This document shows, piece by piece, positions 11,362-21,090 of a DNA stretch of 64,000 nt. The stretch spans positions 81,910,469 through 81,974,468 of the forward strand of contig NC_081185.1 in the NCBI RefSeq assembly GCF_029867415.1, given 5' to 3'. The translations under genes and the position numbers were made by a program. Each line of letters opens with the position of its first letter. The stretch's first letter is position 1. The notes beneath the pieces were generated by a model that was not told the origin of the DNA, made no database searches, and saw only the letters and a list, made by a program, of their open reading frames with translations. Source of the stretch: Vicia villosa. Taxonomy: Eukaryota; Streptophyta; Magnoliopsida; Fabales; Fabaceae.

Positions 11362-13275
11362 ATGGCTGATGAAACTGCAAAGTCTACATCTACATCTGGC
11401 TCTGCTGAGCAACACAACGGTAACAATGGTTATACTAGACCGCCGGTATTTGATGGTGAAAACTTTGAATACTGGAAAGATAAACTGGAAAGTTACTTTC
11501 TTGGTCTAGATGGTGATCTATGGGATCTTCTGATGGATGGTTACAAACATCCGGTAAATGCCAGTGGCGTTAAGCTGACAAGGCAAGAAATGAGCGATGA
11601 TCAGAAGAAGCTTTTCAGGAATCATCATAAATGCAGAACTGTTTTGCTGAATGCTATCTCTCATGCTGAGTATGAGAAGATATCTAACAGGGAAACGGCC
11701 TATGACATATATGAGTCCTTGAAAATGACTCATGAAGGAAATGCTCAAGTCAAGGAGACTAAAGCTCTCGCTTTAATCCAGAAGTATGAAGCCTTCAAGA
11801 TGGAGGATGATGAAGACATTGAAAAGATGTTTTCAAGATTTCAAACTCTTACTGCTGGATTGAGAGTTCTTGACAAGGGATACACCAAGGCTGATCACGT
11901 AAAGAAGATCATCAGAAGCTTACCCAGAAGATGGGGTCCTATGGTGACTGCATTTAAGATTGCGAAGAATCTAAATGAAGTCTCTTTGGAAGAGCTGATC
12001 AGTGCCCCGAGGAGTCATGAAATTGAACTGGATGCAAACGAGCCTCAAAAGAAAGGTAAGTCTATTGCATTAAAATCCAATATCAAGAAATGCACTAACG
12101 CTTTTCAGGCTAGAGAAGAAGATCCTGAAGAATCAGAATCTGAAGAAGAAGATGAACTGTCCTTGATCTCCAGAAGGCTAAATCAACTCTGGAAGAACAA
12201 GCAAAGGAAGTTCAGAGGCGTCAGAAGTTCAAAGAAATTTGAACGTGGAGAATCTTCTGATGACAGAAGATTTGACAAGAAGAAGGTCATGTGCTATGAA
12301 TGCAATAAGCCTGGACACTTCATGAATGAATGTCCAAAACTTCAGAAGGAAAATCCCAAGAAGAAGTTTCATAAGAAGAAAGGTCTTATGGCAACCTGGG
12401 ATGAGTCAGAAGATGATTCAGACTCTGAAGATGAGCAGGCTAACTGTGCGCTGATGGCGACAGAAGATGACGGATCAGAATCTACATCAGAATCAGATTC
12501 TGAAGAGGTATTTTCTGAACTTACTAGAGATGAGTTAGTTTCCAGTCTAACAGAACTTCTGGAATTCAAGTCTCAGATCAGTCTCAAATACAAAAAGCTG
12601 AAAAAGCTATTTGAATTTGAAACGAAGAAGCTTGAGTTGGAAAATTCTGAATTAAAAGAAAAAGTTTTAAAATTATCCAATAATGTTGGATCTCCTTCCA
12701 ATTCAGAAAAATCCACTCCTAGTCTAAACCATATTCTGAAAGAATATGATTTAAGTTTCAGGAAGTTCTTATCTAGAAGTATTGGCAGAAGTCAGCTAGC
12801 TTCTATGATATATGCTGTGTCTGGAAACAGTAGAGTTGGCATTGGTTTTGAGGGTGAAACCCCATACAAACTTGAACCTGTTGATAAGATGAAAATCACA
12901 TACAAGCCATTGTATGATCAGTTCAAGTATGGCCACTCACATGATATTAGGCACACTTCACATGCTCAAAGTTTTCACATTACACACACTAAGAAGCATG
13001 TGACACAACCTAGGAAATATCATGAAACTCACATTAAGAATTATCATGCTGTTCCTCCTATTGCTTACAATGTTAAACCCAAGTTCAATCAGAACTTGAG
13101 AAAATCTAACAAGAAAGGACCCAAGAAAATGTGGGTACCTAAGGATAAGATTATTCCTATTGCAGATATCCTTGGCTGCAAAAAGGACAAAGCACAACAT
13201 GTCGTGGTACCTGGACTCTGGATGCTCACGACACATGACAGGAAGAAGGTCTATGTTCCAAGACCTGGTGCTTAA
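11362..13275 (+). CDS. gag: Gag protein of Sirevirus (637 aa)
   Basis: Capsid-nucleocapsid protein that packages the element RNA in cytoplasmic particles. Residues about 60-230 resemble the copia gag polypeptide family (UBN2 type). A CCHC zinc knuckle, CYECNKPGHFMNEC, sits at residues 311-324. Acidic Ser/Glu-rich stretches flank it (about 250-265 and 345-385), and residues 393-440 look like a coiled coil. The C-terminal region with FLSRSIGRSQLASMIY resembles the extended Sirevirus gag. The ATG at 11362 is the first in frame, 72 bases after the primer site. The frame stays open past the normal protease junction but reads nonsense after about 13190, because protease lies in the +1 frame. The last 25 or so residues are therefore probably not native. 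Confidence 0.88.
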   Translation: MADETAKSTSTSGSAEQHNGNNGYTRPPVFDGENFEYWKDKLESYFLGLDGDLWDLLMDGYKHPVNASGVKLTRQEMSDDQKKLFRNHHKCRTVLLNAISHAEYEKISNRETAYDIYESLKMTHEGNAQVKETKALALIQKYEAFKMEDDEDIEKMFSRFQTLTAGLRVLDKGYTKADHVKKIIRSLPRRWGPMVTAFKIAKNLNEVSLEELISAPRSHEIELDANEPQKKGKSIALKSNIKKCTNAFQAREEDPEESESEEEDELSLISRRLNQLWKNKQRKFRGVRSSKKFERGESSDDRRFDKKKVMCYECNKPGHFMNECPKLQKENPKKKFHKKKGLMATWDESEDDSDSEDEQANCALMATEDDGSESTSESDSEEVFSELTRDELVSSLTELLEFKSQISLKYKKLKKLFEFETKKLELENSELKEKVLKLSNNVGSPSNSEKSTPSLNHILKEYDLSFRKFLSRSIGRSQLASMIYAVSGNSRVGIGFEGETPYKLEPVDKMKITYKPLYDQFKYGHSHDIRHTSHAQSFHITHTKKHVTQPRKYHETHIKNYHAVPPIAYNVKPKFNQNLRKSNKKGPKKMWVPKDKIIPIADILGCKKDKAQHVVVPGLWMLTTHDRKKVYVPRPGA

Positions 13276-14677
13276 GTCTGGAGGAGAAGTCAAGTTTGGA
13301 GGAGATCAGAAGGGCAAGATAATTGGCTCTGGAACTATAAAGTCTGGTAACTCTCCTTCCATTTCAAATGTACTTCTTGTAGAAGGATTAACACATAACC
13401 TCTTATCTATCAGTCAATTGAGTGACAATGGTTATGATATAATCTTTAATCAAAAGTCTTGCAAGGCTGTAAATCAGAAGGATGGCTCAATCCTATTTAC
13501 CAGCAAGAGGAAGAACAACATTTATAAGACAGATCTGCAAGATCTTATGAGTCAGAAGGTGACTTGTCTTATGTCTGTTTCTGAAGAGCAGTGGGTCTGG
13601 CACAGAAGATTAGGTCATGCTAGTTTGAGAAAGATTTCTCAGATTAACAAACTGGATCTTGTCAGAGGACTCCCTAATCTGAAATTCAAATCAGATGCTC
13701 TTTGTGAAGCATGTCAGAAGGGCAAGTTCTCCAAACCTGCATTCAAGTCCAAGAATGTTGTTTCTACCTCAAGGCCATTAGAACTCTTGCATATTGATCT
13801 GTTTGGCCCAGTCAAAACAGCATCTGTCAGAGGGAAGAAATATGGATTAGTCATCGTAGATGATTATAGCCGCTGGACATGGGTAAAATTCTTGAAACAC
13901 AAGGATGAGTCTCATTCAGTGTTCTTTGATTTCTGCATTCAGATTCAATCTGAAAAAGAGTGTAAAATCATAAAGGTTAGAAGTGATCATGGTGGTGAAT
14001 TTGAGAACAGATTCTTTGAAGAATTCTTCAAAGAAAATGGTATTGCCCATGATTTCTCTTGTCCTAGAACTCCACAGCAAAATGGAGTTGTAGAACGAAA
14101 GAATAGGACTCTGCAAGAAATGGCCAGAACCATGATCAATGAAACCAATATGGCTAAGCATTTCTGGGCAGAAGCAATAAACACTGCATGCTATATTCAG
14201 AATAGAATCTCTATCAGACCTATTCTAAATAAGACTCCTTATGAATTGTGGAAGAATATAAAGCCCAACATTTCATATTTCCATCCTTTTGGATGTGTAT
14301 GCTTTATTCTGAACACTAAAGATCATCTTGGTAAGTTTGATTCCAAAGCTCAAAAATGTTTCCTTCTTGGATATTCTGAACGCTCAAAATGCTACAGAAT
14401 ATACAATATTGAAACATTGATTGTGGACGAATCAATAAATATCTGGTTTGATGATAAACTTGTTTCTGATGAAACAAAGCAGCTTAAGTATTTCTGCAGA
14501 TACAGTTTTGTCTTATCAGAAGCTGCAGAACAAAGAAGTGAATCTCCAGAAGCTGTGTATATCAGAAGTAATGGATCAGAAGATCATTCAGATTTACATC
14601 AGCACACTTCAGAAGGAGTGTTTCTAGAAGAGAAACTTGATCAATTCAGAAGCAGTGATCGGAATCAGAAGGCGTAA
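13160..14677 (+). CDS. pol: protease-integrase part of Sirevirus Pol, truncated before RT
   Basis: Lies in the +1 frame relative to gag and overlaps it by 116 bases. The ATG at 13160 is only the formal start; expression would need +1 frameshifting, or the shift is a mutation. Aspartic protease motif WYLDSGCSRHMTG has its catalytic Asp at residue 19. Integrase follows with an HHCC finger (H148, H153, C182, C185) and a complete catalytic triad D213, D276, E312 with normal DD35E spacing. The frame ends at 14677 in the linker that normally leads into reverse transcriptase. RT and RNase H are missing altogether, so the element cannot copy itself. Protease and integrase motifs themselves look undamaged. 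Confidence 0.85.
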   Translation: MQISLAAKRTKHNMSWYLDSGCSRHMTGRRSMFQDLVLKSGGEVKFGGDQKGKIIGSGTIKSGNSPSISNVLLVEGLTHNLLSISQLSDNGYDIIFNQKSCKAVNQKDGSILFTSKRKNNIYKTDLQDLMSQKVTCLMSVSEEQWVWHRRLGHASLRKISQINKLDLVRGLPNLKFKSDALCEACQKGKFSKPAFKSKNVVSTSRPLELLHIDLFGPVKTASVRGKKYGLVIVDDYSRWTWVKFLKHKDESHSVFFDFCIQIQSEKECKIIKVRSDHGGEFENRFFEEFFKENGIAHDFSCPRTPQQNGVVERKNRTLQEMARTMINETNMAKHFWAEAINTACYIQNRISIRPILNKTPYELWKNIKPNISYFHPFGCVCFILNTKDHLGKFDSKAQKCFLLGYSERSKCYRIYNIETLIVDESINIWFDDKLVSDETKQLKYFCRYSFVLSEAAEQRSESPEAVYIRSNGSEDHSDLHQHTSEGVFLEEKLDQFRSSDRNQKA

Positions 14678-14992
14678 AGCCTATTGAATATTTCACACCT
14701 GTCATCCATTATCTGATGATGAACACGTGTCTCTACGGTCAGTACGAAGCGTGCAGTTGAAAAGACGCCGACCTAGGTAACTGTATTAAATCATTTCATT
14801 TACCATGCTGTCTCTCCTAATGTCATTTCTCATTTAATGCAAAATGATTTAATTATTTTCAAATCTTTTAAATAGCCCGCTTCAACTTCATTCTTTTCTC
14901 TTTCTCTCTATTTTGTTCTACATCTTCTTTTCGCTGCATCTGTTTTTTTTTTCAAACCCTAGTCTTTGTTCTGATCTTACGGCATAATCATC
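14678..14992 (+). other. deletion junction and leader of the downstream ORF
   Basis: No RT or RNase H motif (such as YVDD) occurs here, although they belong at this position. A TATA-like TTTTAAATA lies at 14866-14874, followed by a pyrimidine-rich leader up to the ATG at 14993. It could hold an internal promoter for the downstream ORF (inference). The exact deletion point is not visible without an intact relative. Confidence 0.5.
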
Positions 14993-17416
14993 ATGAACTC
15001 TTCCTCTTGTTCATCTTCCTCAAAAGAAAAACTTACTTCTTCACAAATCCTTCTACGAAATTATGAATATGCTCCTTTGAAAACTTGCTTGATACCCACG
15101 AAGGACTTGGAGGTTTTATGTGAAACTGCTGTGGACTTAAACAATCTTAAAGCGAATGGCTTTAAGTGTGATGCAAGAATCCTTGAGCAAGGATGGTCCA
15201 AGTACCTTAATAGATTGCTTGGTCCAATTTATCCTGATCTTGTGAAGAATTTCTGGGTACATGCAACGGTTACCCCAACGGCCATCATTTCATTCGTGCT
15301 AGGGCATGAAGTGGTTATCTCTGAAAAACTGATCAGGAAGCTATACAATCTGAATGATGAAGAAGGTTGGTCTGGTTTTCGACATGCATCTGTTGATTGG
15401 TCGATAGTTGAAAAACAAATCTCTCAGTCTTCTGGGATTGACTCGAATAACACAGGCACCTTGAGGCCATTTTATAGAGTATGGGCTGAGATTATTCTGG
15501 GTTCTCTTCACCATAGAAAAAGGATGCTCTCCTCTTCTTACATCAGTCCAGATCACAAGCACACTCTTTTCTGCATTGGCAAAAAGACTGAGATCAACAT
15601 TTCTCATATTCTGTTTAAGAATCTGAAGACTTCAATCTTTGAGTCAAGAGAAGAGGAAAGGGCGAAGTACCCTCATCTTTCAAGAACGACTATTCCGTTT
15701 GGAAGAATGATTTCAGACATTCTTATTGAAAGCAAAGTGCTGGACTCCATCAGAAAACTCAATGCATCCCATTTGCTTGGAGTAGTTCAAGGTCCCATTT
15801 TCAATGGTGTGGATTTGTTCAGATTAGAACTCATTCAAAATGTACCTTCTGTGTGCTCAAGCTTTCCTGACATTCTCTCAAGAAGAGTTGCTGTTGAAGG
15901 TTTTGCCTCCTTGTTTCAAGAAGAACTGCATCAGGTTGTCAAGTCTTACCTGGAAGATTGTGTTAGGAAGCAATCAGATATTGATCCTGCTTGGATCCGT
16001 GGCAGAGTACTTCCGTCCAAGGCTGACCTTTTGAAGAAGGATCAGAAGGAACAAAAGGCTAGGTTTAAAAGAAAAGCCCGAGAAGATGAGGCTAAGGAAG
16101 CCAAGAAGTTGAGAGTCACCTTTGATCCTGACAAGGTGGACTCTGAAGAACGAAGGGAGAAAAGGATTAGAGATTCCTTTCGCAGAACCAGATCTTCTTC
16201 TTCTGTGCAAATCTCCAGGCAGGTTTTTACTCCACCTCCCTCTGTCCCTAAACCATCCTTCCAATCACCTCCATCTGAACCAAAAATAAACTTCACCTTA
16301 ACAAATCCTTCTCCATCAACCTCCTCCTCTCCCATTCTAAATCCCACTCCTCTAAATATTCTTCCCCCAACTCCTTCTGATAGGACTTTCTCACCAATTC
16401 CCTTTACAAATAATCCATCCTCATCAATCATTCTCTCAGTTATTCCCTCCTCCTCATCCACCGCACCTCCACCTTCTGTATCCCATCCCTTACCTACCAG
16501 AAAATCAAAACCCTTTTGTCCTCTCTACCCGGACTACAAATTCACCCTCAATCCGCCTGAACCTGAACTCTCTACCTACCTGGAACTTTTCAGATATGAG
16601 GTAATCAATGGCTTAGACCTTCTGAAGGAAGCCTTCCTAAATGGTCTGAATGATGTTTCTACAAGAAATATCTGGAAAAGATTTCGCAAGGTGTTTCAAG
16701 AAGAAGCAATGGGAGTACAGAAAAGACTAGTGGCTGCTGCCCCACGGCCTCGTGGAATTCTGAGGAATTATGAAGACTTCTGGTTTGCTAGTCTCAAAGG
16801 AAGACATCTGTTGGAAGAGAAGCCCTTCTTGGATGAGATGGAACAATTAAGACTGGCTGCTGAAATGGAAGCAAATCCATGCAGGGATATTGTTATCTTT
16901 ATTCCTGATTATCCTGTTCTGCTCGGAGACTTCAAGACTCTCTTTAACTATCTGAGGGAAAACCCTTCTGAGAAAGACCCAAGCTTGGTCATTCCAGAAG
17001 TTGTTGACCCACCAGAAGTTGAAGGTCCTTCTGCTCCCAGGAATCTAGCTGCCATTCTCCAGGCACTTGAGAATGGAGACTCGGAAATTCTTGCTGCAGA
17101 ATATGGAGATGCTTCTATGCAAGAAGCAGATGTTGAAGATCATGTTGCTGAATCAGATCCTGTTGAGGAAATCCCTGCAAATGATCTATCCATGGAAGCT
17201 ACAGATCAAGTTGCTATTCCTGTGGTTGAAAGCGGTGAAGCTTCTTCTGATGAATCTTCTCGTCTTGCAAGGACTCTGGAAGAAATTCAGAAGAGACAGG
17301 ATGAGCAAAGCTCACTCAATGCTGAGTTTAGAGCTTTCATGGTGAGGCAAGATGGACACAACAATGAGGTTCAAGAGATGCTGGCCAAGATCCTGTCAAG
17401 GCTAGGGCCATCTTAG
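14993..17416 (+). CDS. Sirevirus downstream (env-like) protein, 807 aa, intact
   Basis: Long intact frame in the third-ORF position of Sireviruses. Residues about 61-250 form a putative plant transposon domain (PF20167-like), with PIYPDLVKNFWVHATV and TIPFGRMISDILI. A basic stretch near 355-375 (KRKAREDEAKEAKKLR) could be a nuclear signal. Residues about 404-502 are rich in Pro, Ser and Thr. Residues 755-800 look like a coiled coil. I see no signal peptide or membrane segment, so the old name envelope-like is not supported by this sequence. Function is unknown. The decayed copies at 3-590 and 1058-1791 carry the same domain. That the frame remains open over 2.4 kb fits the young age of the insertion. 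Confidence 0.85.
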   Translation: MNSSSCSSSSKEKLTSSQILLRNYEYAPLKTCLIPTKDLEVLCETAVDLNNLKANGFKCDARILEQGWSKYLNRLLGPIYPDLVKNFWVHATVTPTAIISFVLGHEVVISEKLIRKLYNLNDEEGWSGFRHASVDWSIVEKQISQSSGIDSNNTGTLRPFYRVWAEIILGSLHHRKRMLSSSYISPDHKHTLFCIGKKTEINISHILFKNLKTSIFESREEERAKYPHLSRTTIPFGRMISDILIESKVLDSIRKLNASHLLGVVQGPIFNGVDLFRLELIQNVPSVCSSFPDILSRRVAVEGFASLFQEELHQVVKSYLEDCVRKQSDIDPAWIRGRVLPSKADLLKKDQKEQKARFKRKAREDEAKEAKKLRVTFDPDKVDSEERREKRIRDSFRRTRSSSSVQISRQVFTPPPSVPKPSFQSPPSEPKINFTLTNPSPSTSSSPILNPTPLNILPPTPSDRTFSPIPFTNNPSSSIILSVIPSSSSTAPPPSVSHPLPTRKSKPFCPLYPDYKFTLNPPEPELSTYLELFRYEVINGLDLLKEAFLNGLNDVSTRNIWKRFRKVFQEEAMGVQKRLVAAAPRPRGILRNYEDFWFASLKGRHLLEEKPFLDEMEQLRLAAEMEANPCRDIVIFIPDYPVLLGDFKTLFNYLRENPSEKDPSLVIPEVVDPPEVEGPSAPRNLAAILQALENGDSEILAAEYGDASMQEADVEDHVAESDPVEEIPANDLSMEATDQVAIPVVESGEASSDESSRLARTLEEIQKRQDEQSSLNAEFRAFMVRQDGHNNEVQEMLAKILSRLGPS

Positions 17417-18140
17417 ATTGAGTCTGTGTTGTTTCTTTCTTTTCGTTGCATCTGTTTTTGTGCATCTGATCTTACTTATCTTCATGTACTTCTGTACCTG
17501 ATGTTTGAACTTCAATGAAATCATCTTCTTCCTCCGTGTGTTTCTTTTTGTTTGTCTCTGAATCTTTTCTGTTTTTTGATGATATGACAAAAAGGGGGAG
17601 AAATATGTGATAAATGATTTGATTTAATCAGTTGCTTTTACTAACAGAAGCTGCAAGCTTCATATGTTTTTAAGTTGTGTTGTTGCAGGAATCATTCAAG
17701 ACCAACATGAGGAGCAACAAGATGAATCAAGTTCTTGGATTCTTGAAGCAAGCTGAGTGCTATGAAGCTTCAGAATCAGAAGCAAGAAGAAATGATCAGA
17801 GATAGCTTATGGAAACTGAAGCAAGCTGAGTGCTGTCAAGCTTCAGAATCAGAAGCACTGATAATAGAATTTGATCCATATTTGTCTATTTGCTCTGACA
17901 AAATTCTATTTGCTCTGATACATTATTTTAGCCTATATGGCTCTGATACATATCATGTGTTCTAATATACATTTTATGTTCTGACTCGTTCATGCTGACT
18001 TTTGTCGTTTAGTTTTTGTTCTGTAACATTTCAGGATGTAGAGATGCTCTGATGATGCTCTGGTACATTCAACAATGTTCTGATACAAATCTAGCATGAA
18101 GTGATGTTGGTAGAAATTCAAAGCTCTAAAGCTATCCGAG
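17417..18140 (+). other. 3' untranslated region of the young Sirevirus
   Basis: No supported coding frame. A polypurine-like AAAAAGGGGGAGAAA lies at about 17588. A direct repeat of about 84-base spacing, with AAGCAAGCTGAGTGCT followed by AAGCTTCAGAATCAGAAGC, occurs near 17745 and 17820. Confidence 0.6.
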
Positions 18141-18470
18141 GGAAGCAGAAATCAGAAGCTGTGAATGTTCTAAAGATCCAGAAAACTCAAGTTCTGAAGC
18201 TGTCCTAAATGGAAGCAGAAATCAGAAGCTGTGAATGTTCTGAAGATCAAAGAAATTCAAGTTCTGAAGCTGTCCTAAATGGAAGCAGAAATCAGAAGCT
18301 GTGAATGTTCTGAAGATCAAAGAAATTCAAGTTCTGAAGCTGTCCTAAATGGAAGCAGGAATCAGAAGCTATGAGTGTTCTAGGGATCTAAAGAAATTCA
18401 AGTTCTGAAGCTGTCCAATGGAAGCAGAAGTCAGAAGCTATGAATTCTCTGAAGACAGAAGCTTATGTGA
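18141..18470 (+). repeat. 70 bp tandem repeat, about 4.6 copies
   Basis: Units start at 18141, 18211, 18281, 18351 and 18420, each opening with GGAAGCAG. The second and third units are nearly identical and the outer ones more diverged. It sits between the downstream ORF and the polypurine tracts. Confidence 0.9.
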
Positions 18471-18528
18471 TCGTCTCTACCGAAATAATCAGGGAAGTCT
18501 TTTATTAAAGTTCTTCGAGTATTTATTT

Positions 18529-18692
18529 CAGGGGGAGATTATTTATCTCAGGGGGAGATTGTTAATCTCAGGGGGAGACATATTCACATGCTTATGCTAT
18601 AGCTGTGTAATTTGTCTTTTGCCGTCTGCTCTTTCTGATCGCAAATTCATATCATTTATATATGTTTTTGTCATCATCAAAAAGGGGGAGAT
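18529..18692 (+). promoter_or_regulatory. multiplied polypurine tracts and the working PPT
   Basis: GGGGGAGA occurs at 18531, 18551 and 18571, and again in AAAAAGGGGGAGAT (18679-18692) immediately before the 3' LTR. Only the last abuts TGTTAGAAC and should prime plus-strand DNA. Multiple copies are characteristic of Sireviruses. Confidence 0.8.
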
Positions 18693-19898
18693 TGTTAGAA
18701 CAAGATTTGTTCTGATCAATTATCTTAGTTTTGATGATAACAATAATATGAATTTTGCTTAAGATAATATGGTACTCTAATCCAATGCAATTTCCTTTTC
18801 AGGAAATATATAATGAGTATGCATAATTCAGCGCTCAGAAGCTTTGTCTCAAAGGGTTCAGCATGCAACATCAGAACATGGTCTGGCAAGACATCAGAAG
18901 ATGGTCGAAGCAGAATCAGAACATGGGTCTATGGAAGCATCAGAAGAACATGAGATCAGAAGCACTGAAGTTCTGATGGTATCACGCTCAGAAGCACTTC
19001 AAGGTCAGAAGATCAGAAGATGCTTTGCACCAAGCTGTTTGACTCTGATGATATTCAAACGTTGTATTCACAAACATCAGATCAGAAGGAAGTACATGTG
19101 GCAGGCTACGCTGACTGACAAAAGGAACGTTAGAAGCTATTAAAGGCAACGTCAGTAGACACAGCGTGAACAAGGCTCGAGGTAGTTGACAAAAGCGTAT
19201 AACATTAAATGCGATGCTGTACGGAACACGCAAAGCATTAAATGCACTCAACGGTCATCTTCTCCAACGCCTATAAATATGAAGTTCTGATGAGAAGCAA
19301 GGTTAACGATTCTGAACAAAACAACTCATATTAACTTGCTGAAACTCTGTTCTATTCAAAGTTCAGAATCTTCATCTTCATCAAAGCTCACTACATTGCT
19401 GTTGTAATATATTAGTGAGAATAAGCTTAAACGATAAGAGAAATATCACAGTTTGTGATTATAGCTTTTAAGAAGCAATTGTAATACTCTTAGATTTGAT
19501 TACATTAAGTTGTAAGGAACTAGAGTGATCGTGTGGATCAGAATACTCTAGGAAGTCTTAGAGGTTATCTAAGCAGGTTGTAACTAGAGTGATCGTGTGG
19601 ATCAGAATACTCTAGAAAGTCTTAGAGGGTATCTAAGCAGTTGTTCCTGGAGTGATCAGTGTGTGATCAGAAGACTCTGGAAGACTTAGTTGCTGACTAA
19701 GTGGAAAACCATTGTAATCCGTGCGATTAGTGGATTAAATCCTCAGTTGAGGTAAATCATCTCTGCGGGGGTGGACTGGAGTAGTTTAGTTAACAACGAA
19801 CCAGGATAAAAATAACTGTGCAATTTATTTTTATCGGTCAAGTTTTTAAAGCTACACTTATTCAAACCCCCCCTTTCTAAGTGTTTTTCTATCCTTCA
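18693..19898 (+). repeat. 3' LTR of the young Sirevirus
   Basis: 1206 bp, four substitutions from the 5' LTR. The promoter block is conserved: CTCAACGGTCA at 19247-19257 and TATAAATA at 19272-19279. It is followed by the target duplication GGTGT at 19899-19903. Confidence 0.93.
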
Positions 19899-21090
19899 GG
19901 TGTTTGAATGGTTAATTTGCCAAGATTTTTCAAGAGAAAAGAGATTCGAAGTTATGGACTTCAAAGCTCAAAAATGGAGAAATTTTTCCAACTCTGATTT
20001 GAGAGAGTTTTAGAGAGACTTGAGGGCGATTTCTGGTGTGTTTTGAAGATTATAAATGGTATCTATTTTTAGGGAAACATTAGGGCTTGAGTCTGATCAC
20101 ATGGAGTCTTAAGGTTCCATAACTTGTTTTTGAAGCAATGTTGCAAAACATGGTTCCAATGCAAAGTACAAGCATGCTTGGAGTGATTGGATACTTTAAA
20201 CATGTTGCGTCTGAGCTTTAGGTTGAATGTGTGCAGAAGGAACAAGTTGGGAGCTCAATGAGAGTGGACTTTGAGATTAAATTTGGCTTTTTCAAAATGG
20301 AAGTCTTGCCTTTAGTCTTGAAATGGAATGAATTCTTGGACAATGCTTGAAACATTTGGTCCATAGCTCAAAAGTAAGTAAAATCATCTGATTATGGTAT
20401 CTTGAACAAGTTATAGGGTCTGCAAGCAAGGTTTATGAAGATTTGAATTGGATTTGCACATTTGGTTCTTCATGTTCATGGCTTGAATTCAAGTGTTAGG
20501 GTGCCTGATTCACAAATTCATATCTCGTAGTTCAAGCATTGAAATCTTGTGCTAATGGTCTCTTTGGAAAGCTCTTGCAACACGCTTTAACTTTGGTCTT
20601 TGGTTCCCCTTCAGATTTATCTTGGATCTTGGTGAAAATATCCATAAAGTTAGGGAAAAACTAGGTTAAAACACTTAGAAATTTTCTAAGTCTTTTGCTT
20701 GAAGGTTCATGATCCCATAACTCTCAAATGATTCATTTTTTGGGAAAAAGTTATATGACAAAGTTGTTGTATGGATGAAGATCTAATACTTTTCATGATG
20801 GAAGATTTTTGAGTTCCTTCTTGAATTTTAAAGTTACTTACACATGAAGTTATGGCTAAAATACTTGAAAAACACTTAGAATTTTTCTAAGTCTTTGAAA
20901 TTTTCCAACTTTGACTTTTGTTGACTTTTTATTCTTGATTGATTTTCTTGATTTTTCTTGATCAAATGACATCATTAATCATATGTTAATGATTTTTATC
21001 TTCAAAAGTCCATAGTTGACCAAATTTAACTGTATTTTCTGTCATTATAATGTTCTATTTACATGTTCGACAGAACAACATGACACGTCC
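19899..21090 (-). mobile_element. Ogre/Tat-like LTR, left-hand half (minus orientation)
   Basis: Continuation of 7641-10069 on the far side of the Sirevirus, joined through GGTGT. Non-coding, with phrases typical of long legume Ogre LTRs, such as repeated TTGACTTTTGTTGACTTTTT-like text near 20915. The outer end is placed near 21090 only because sequence character changes there. No target duplication was found. Confidence 0.4.

Larger units (their letters stand above)
10070..19898 (+). mobile_element. young Sirevirus (Maximus/SIRE-type Ty1/copia) lacking RT and RNase H
   Basis: Two 1206 bp LTRs (TGTTAGAAC to ATCCTTCA) flank a 7.4 kb interior, and a perfect 5 bp target duplication GGTGT sits at 10065-10069 and 19899-19903. 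My hand alignment of the LTRs finds 4 substitutions and no indel (0.33 percent), so insertion is recent. In order: primer binding site, gag, protease-integrase, an 807-residue downstream protein, 70 bp tandem repeats, multiplied polypurine tracts. The reverse transcriptase/RNase H part of pol is absent between 14.68 and 14.99 kb. It inserted into an Ogre/Tat-like LTR. Mobilisation by proteins of related elements is the simplest explanation (inference). Confidence 0.93.

Noticed and set aside
16042..16461. 139-codon minus-strand frame
   Set aside because: Antisense shadow of the Pro/Ser-rich part of the downstream ORF.
18141..18470. CRISPR-like array
   Set aside because: Units are contiguous 70 bp tandem copies without unique spacers, in a plant retroelement.
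18418..18762. 114-codon frame
   Set aside because: Runs across the 70 bp repeats, polypurine tracts and LTR start; not a plausible gene.
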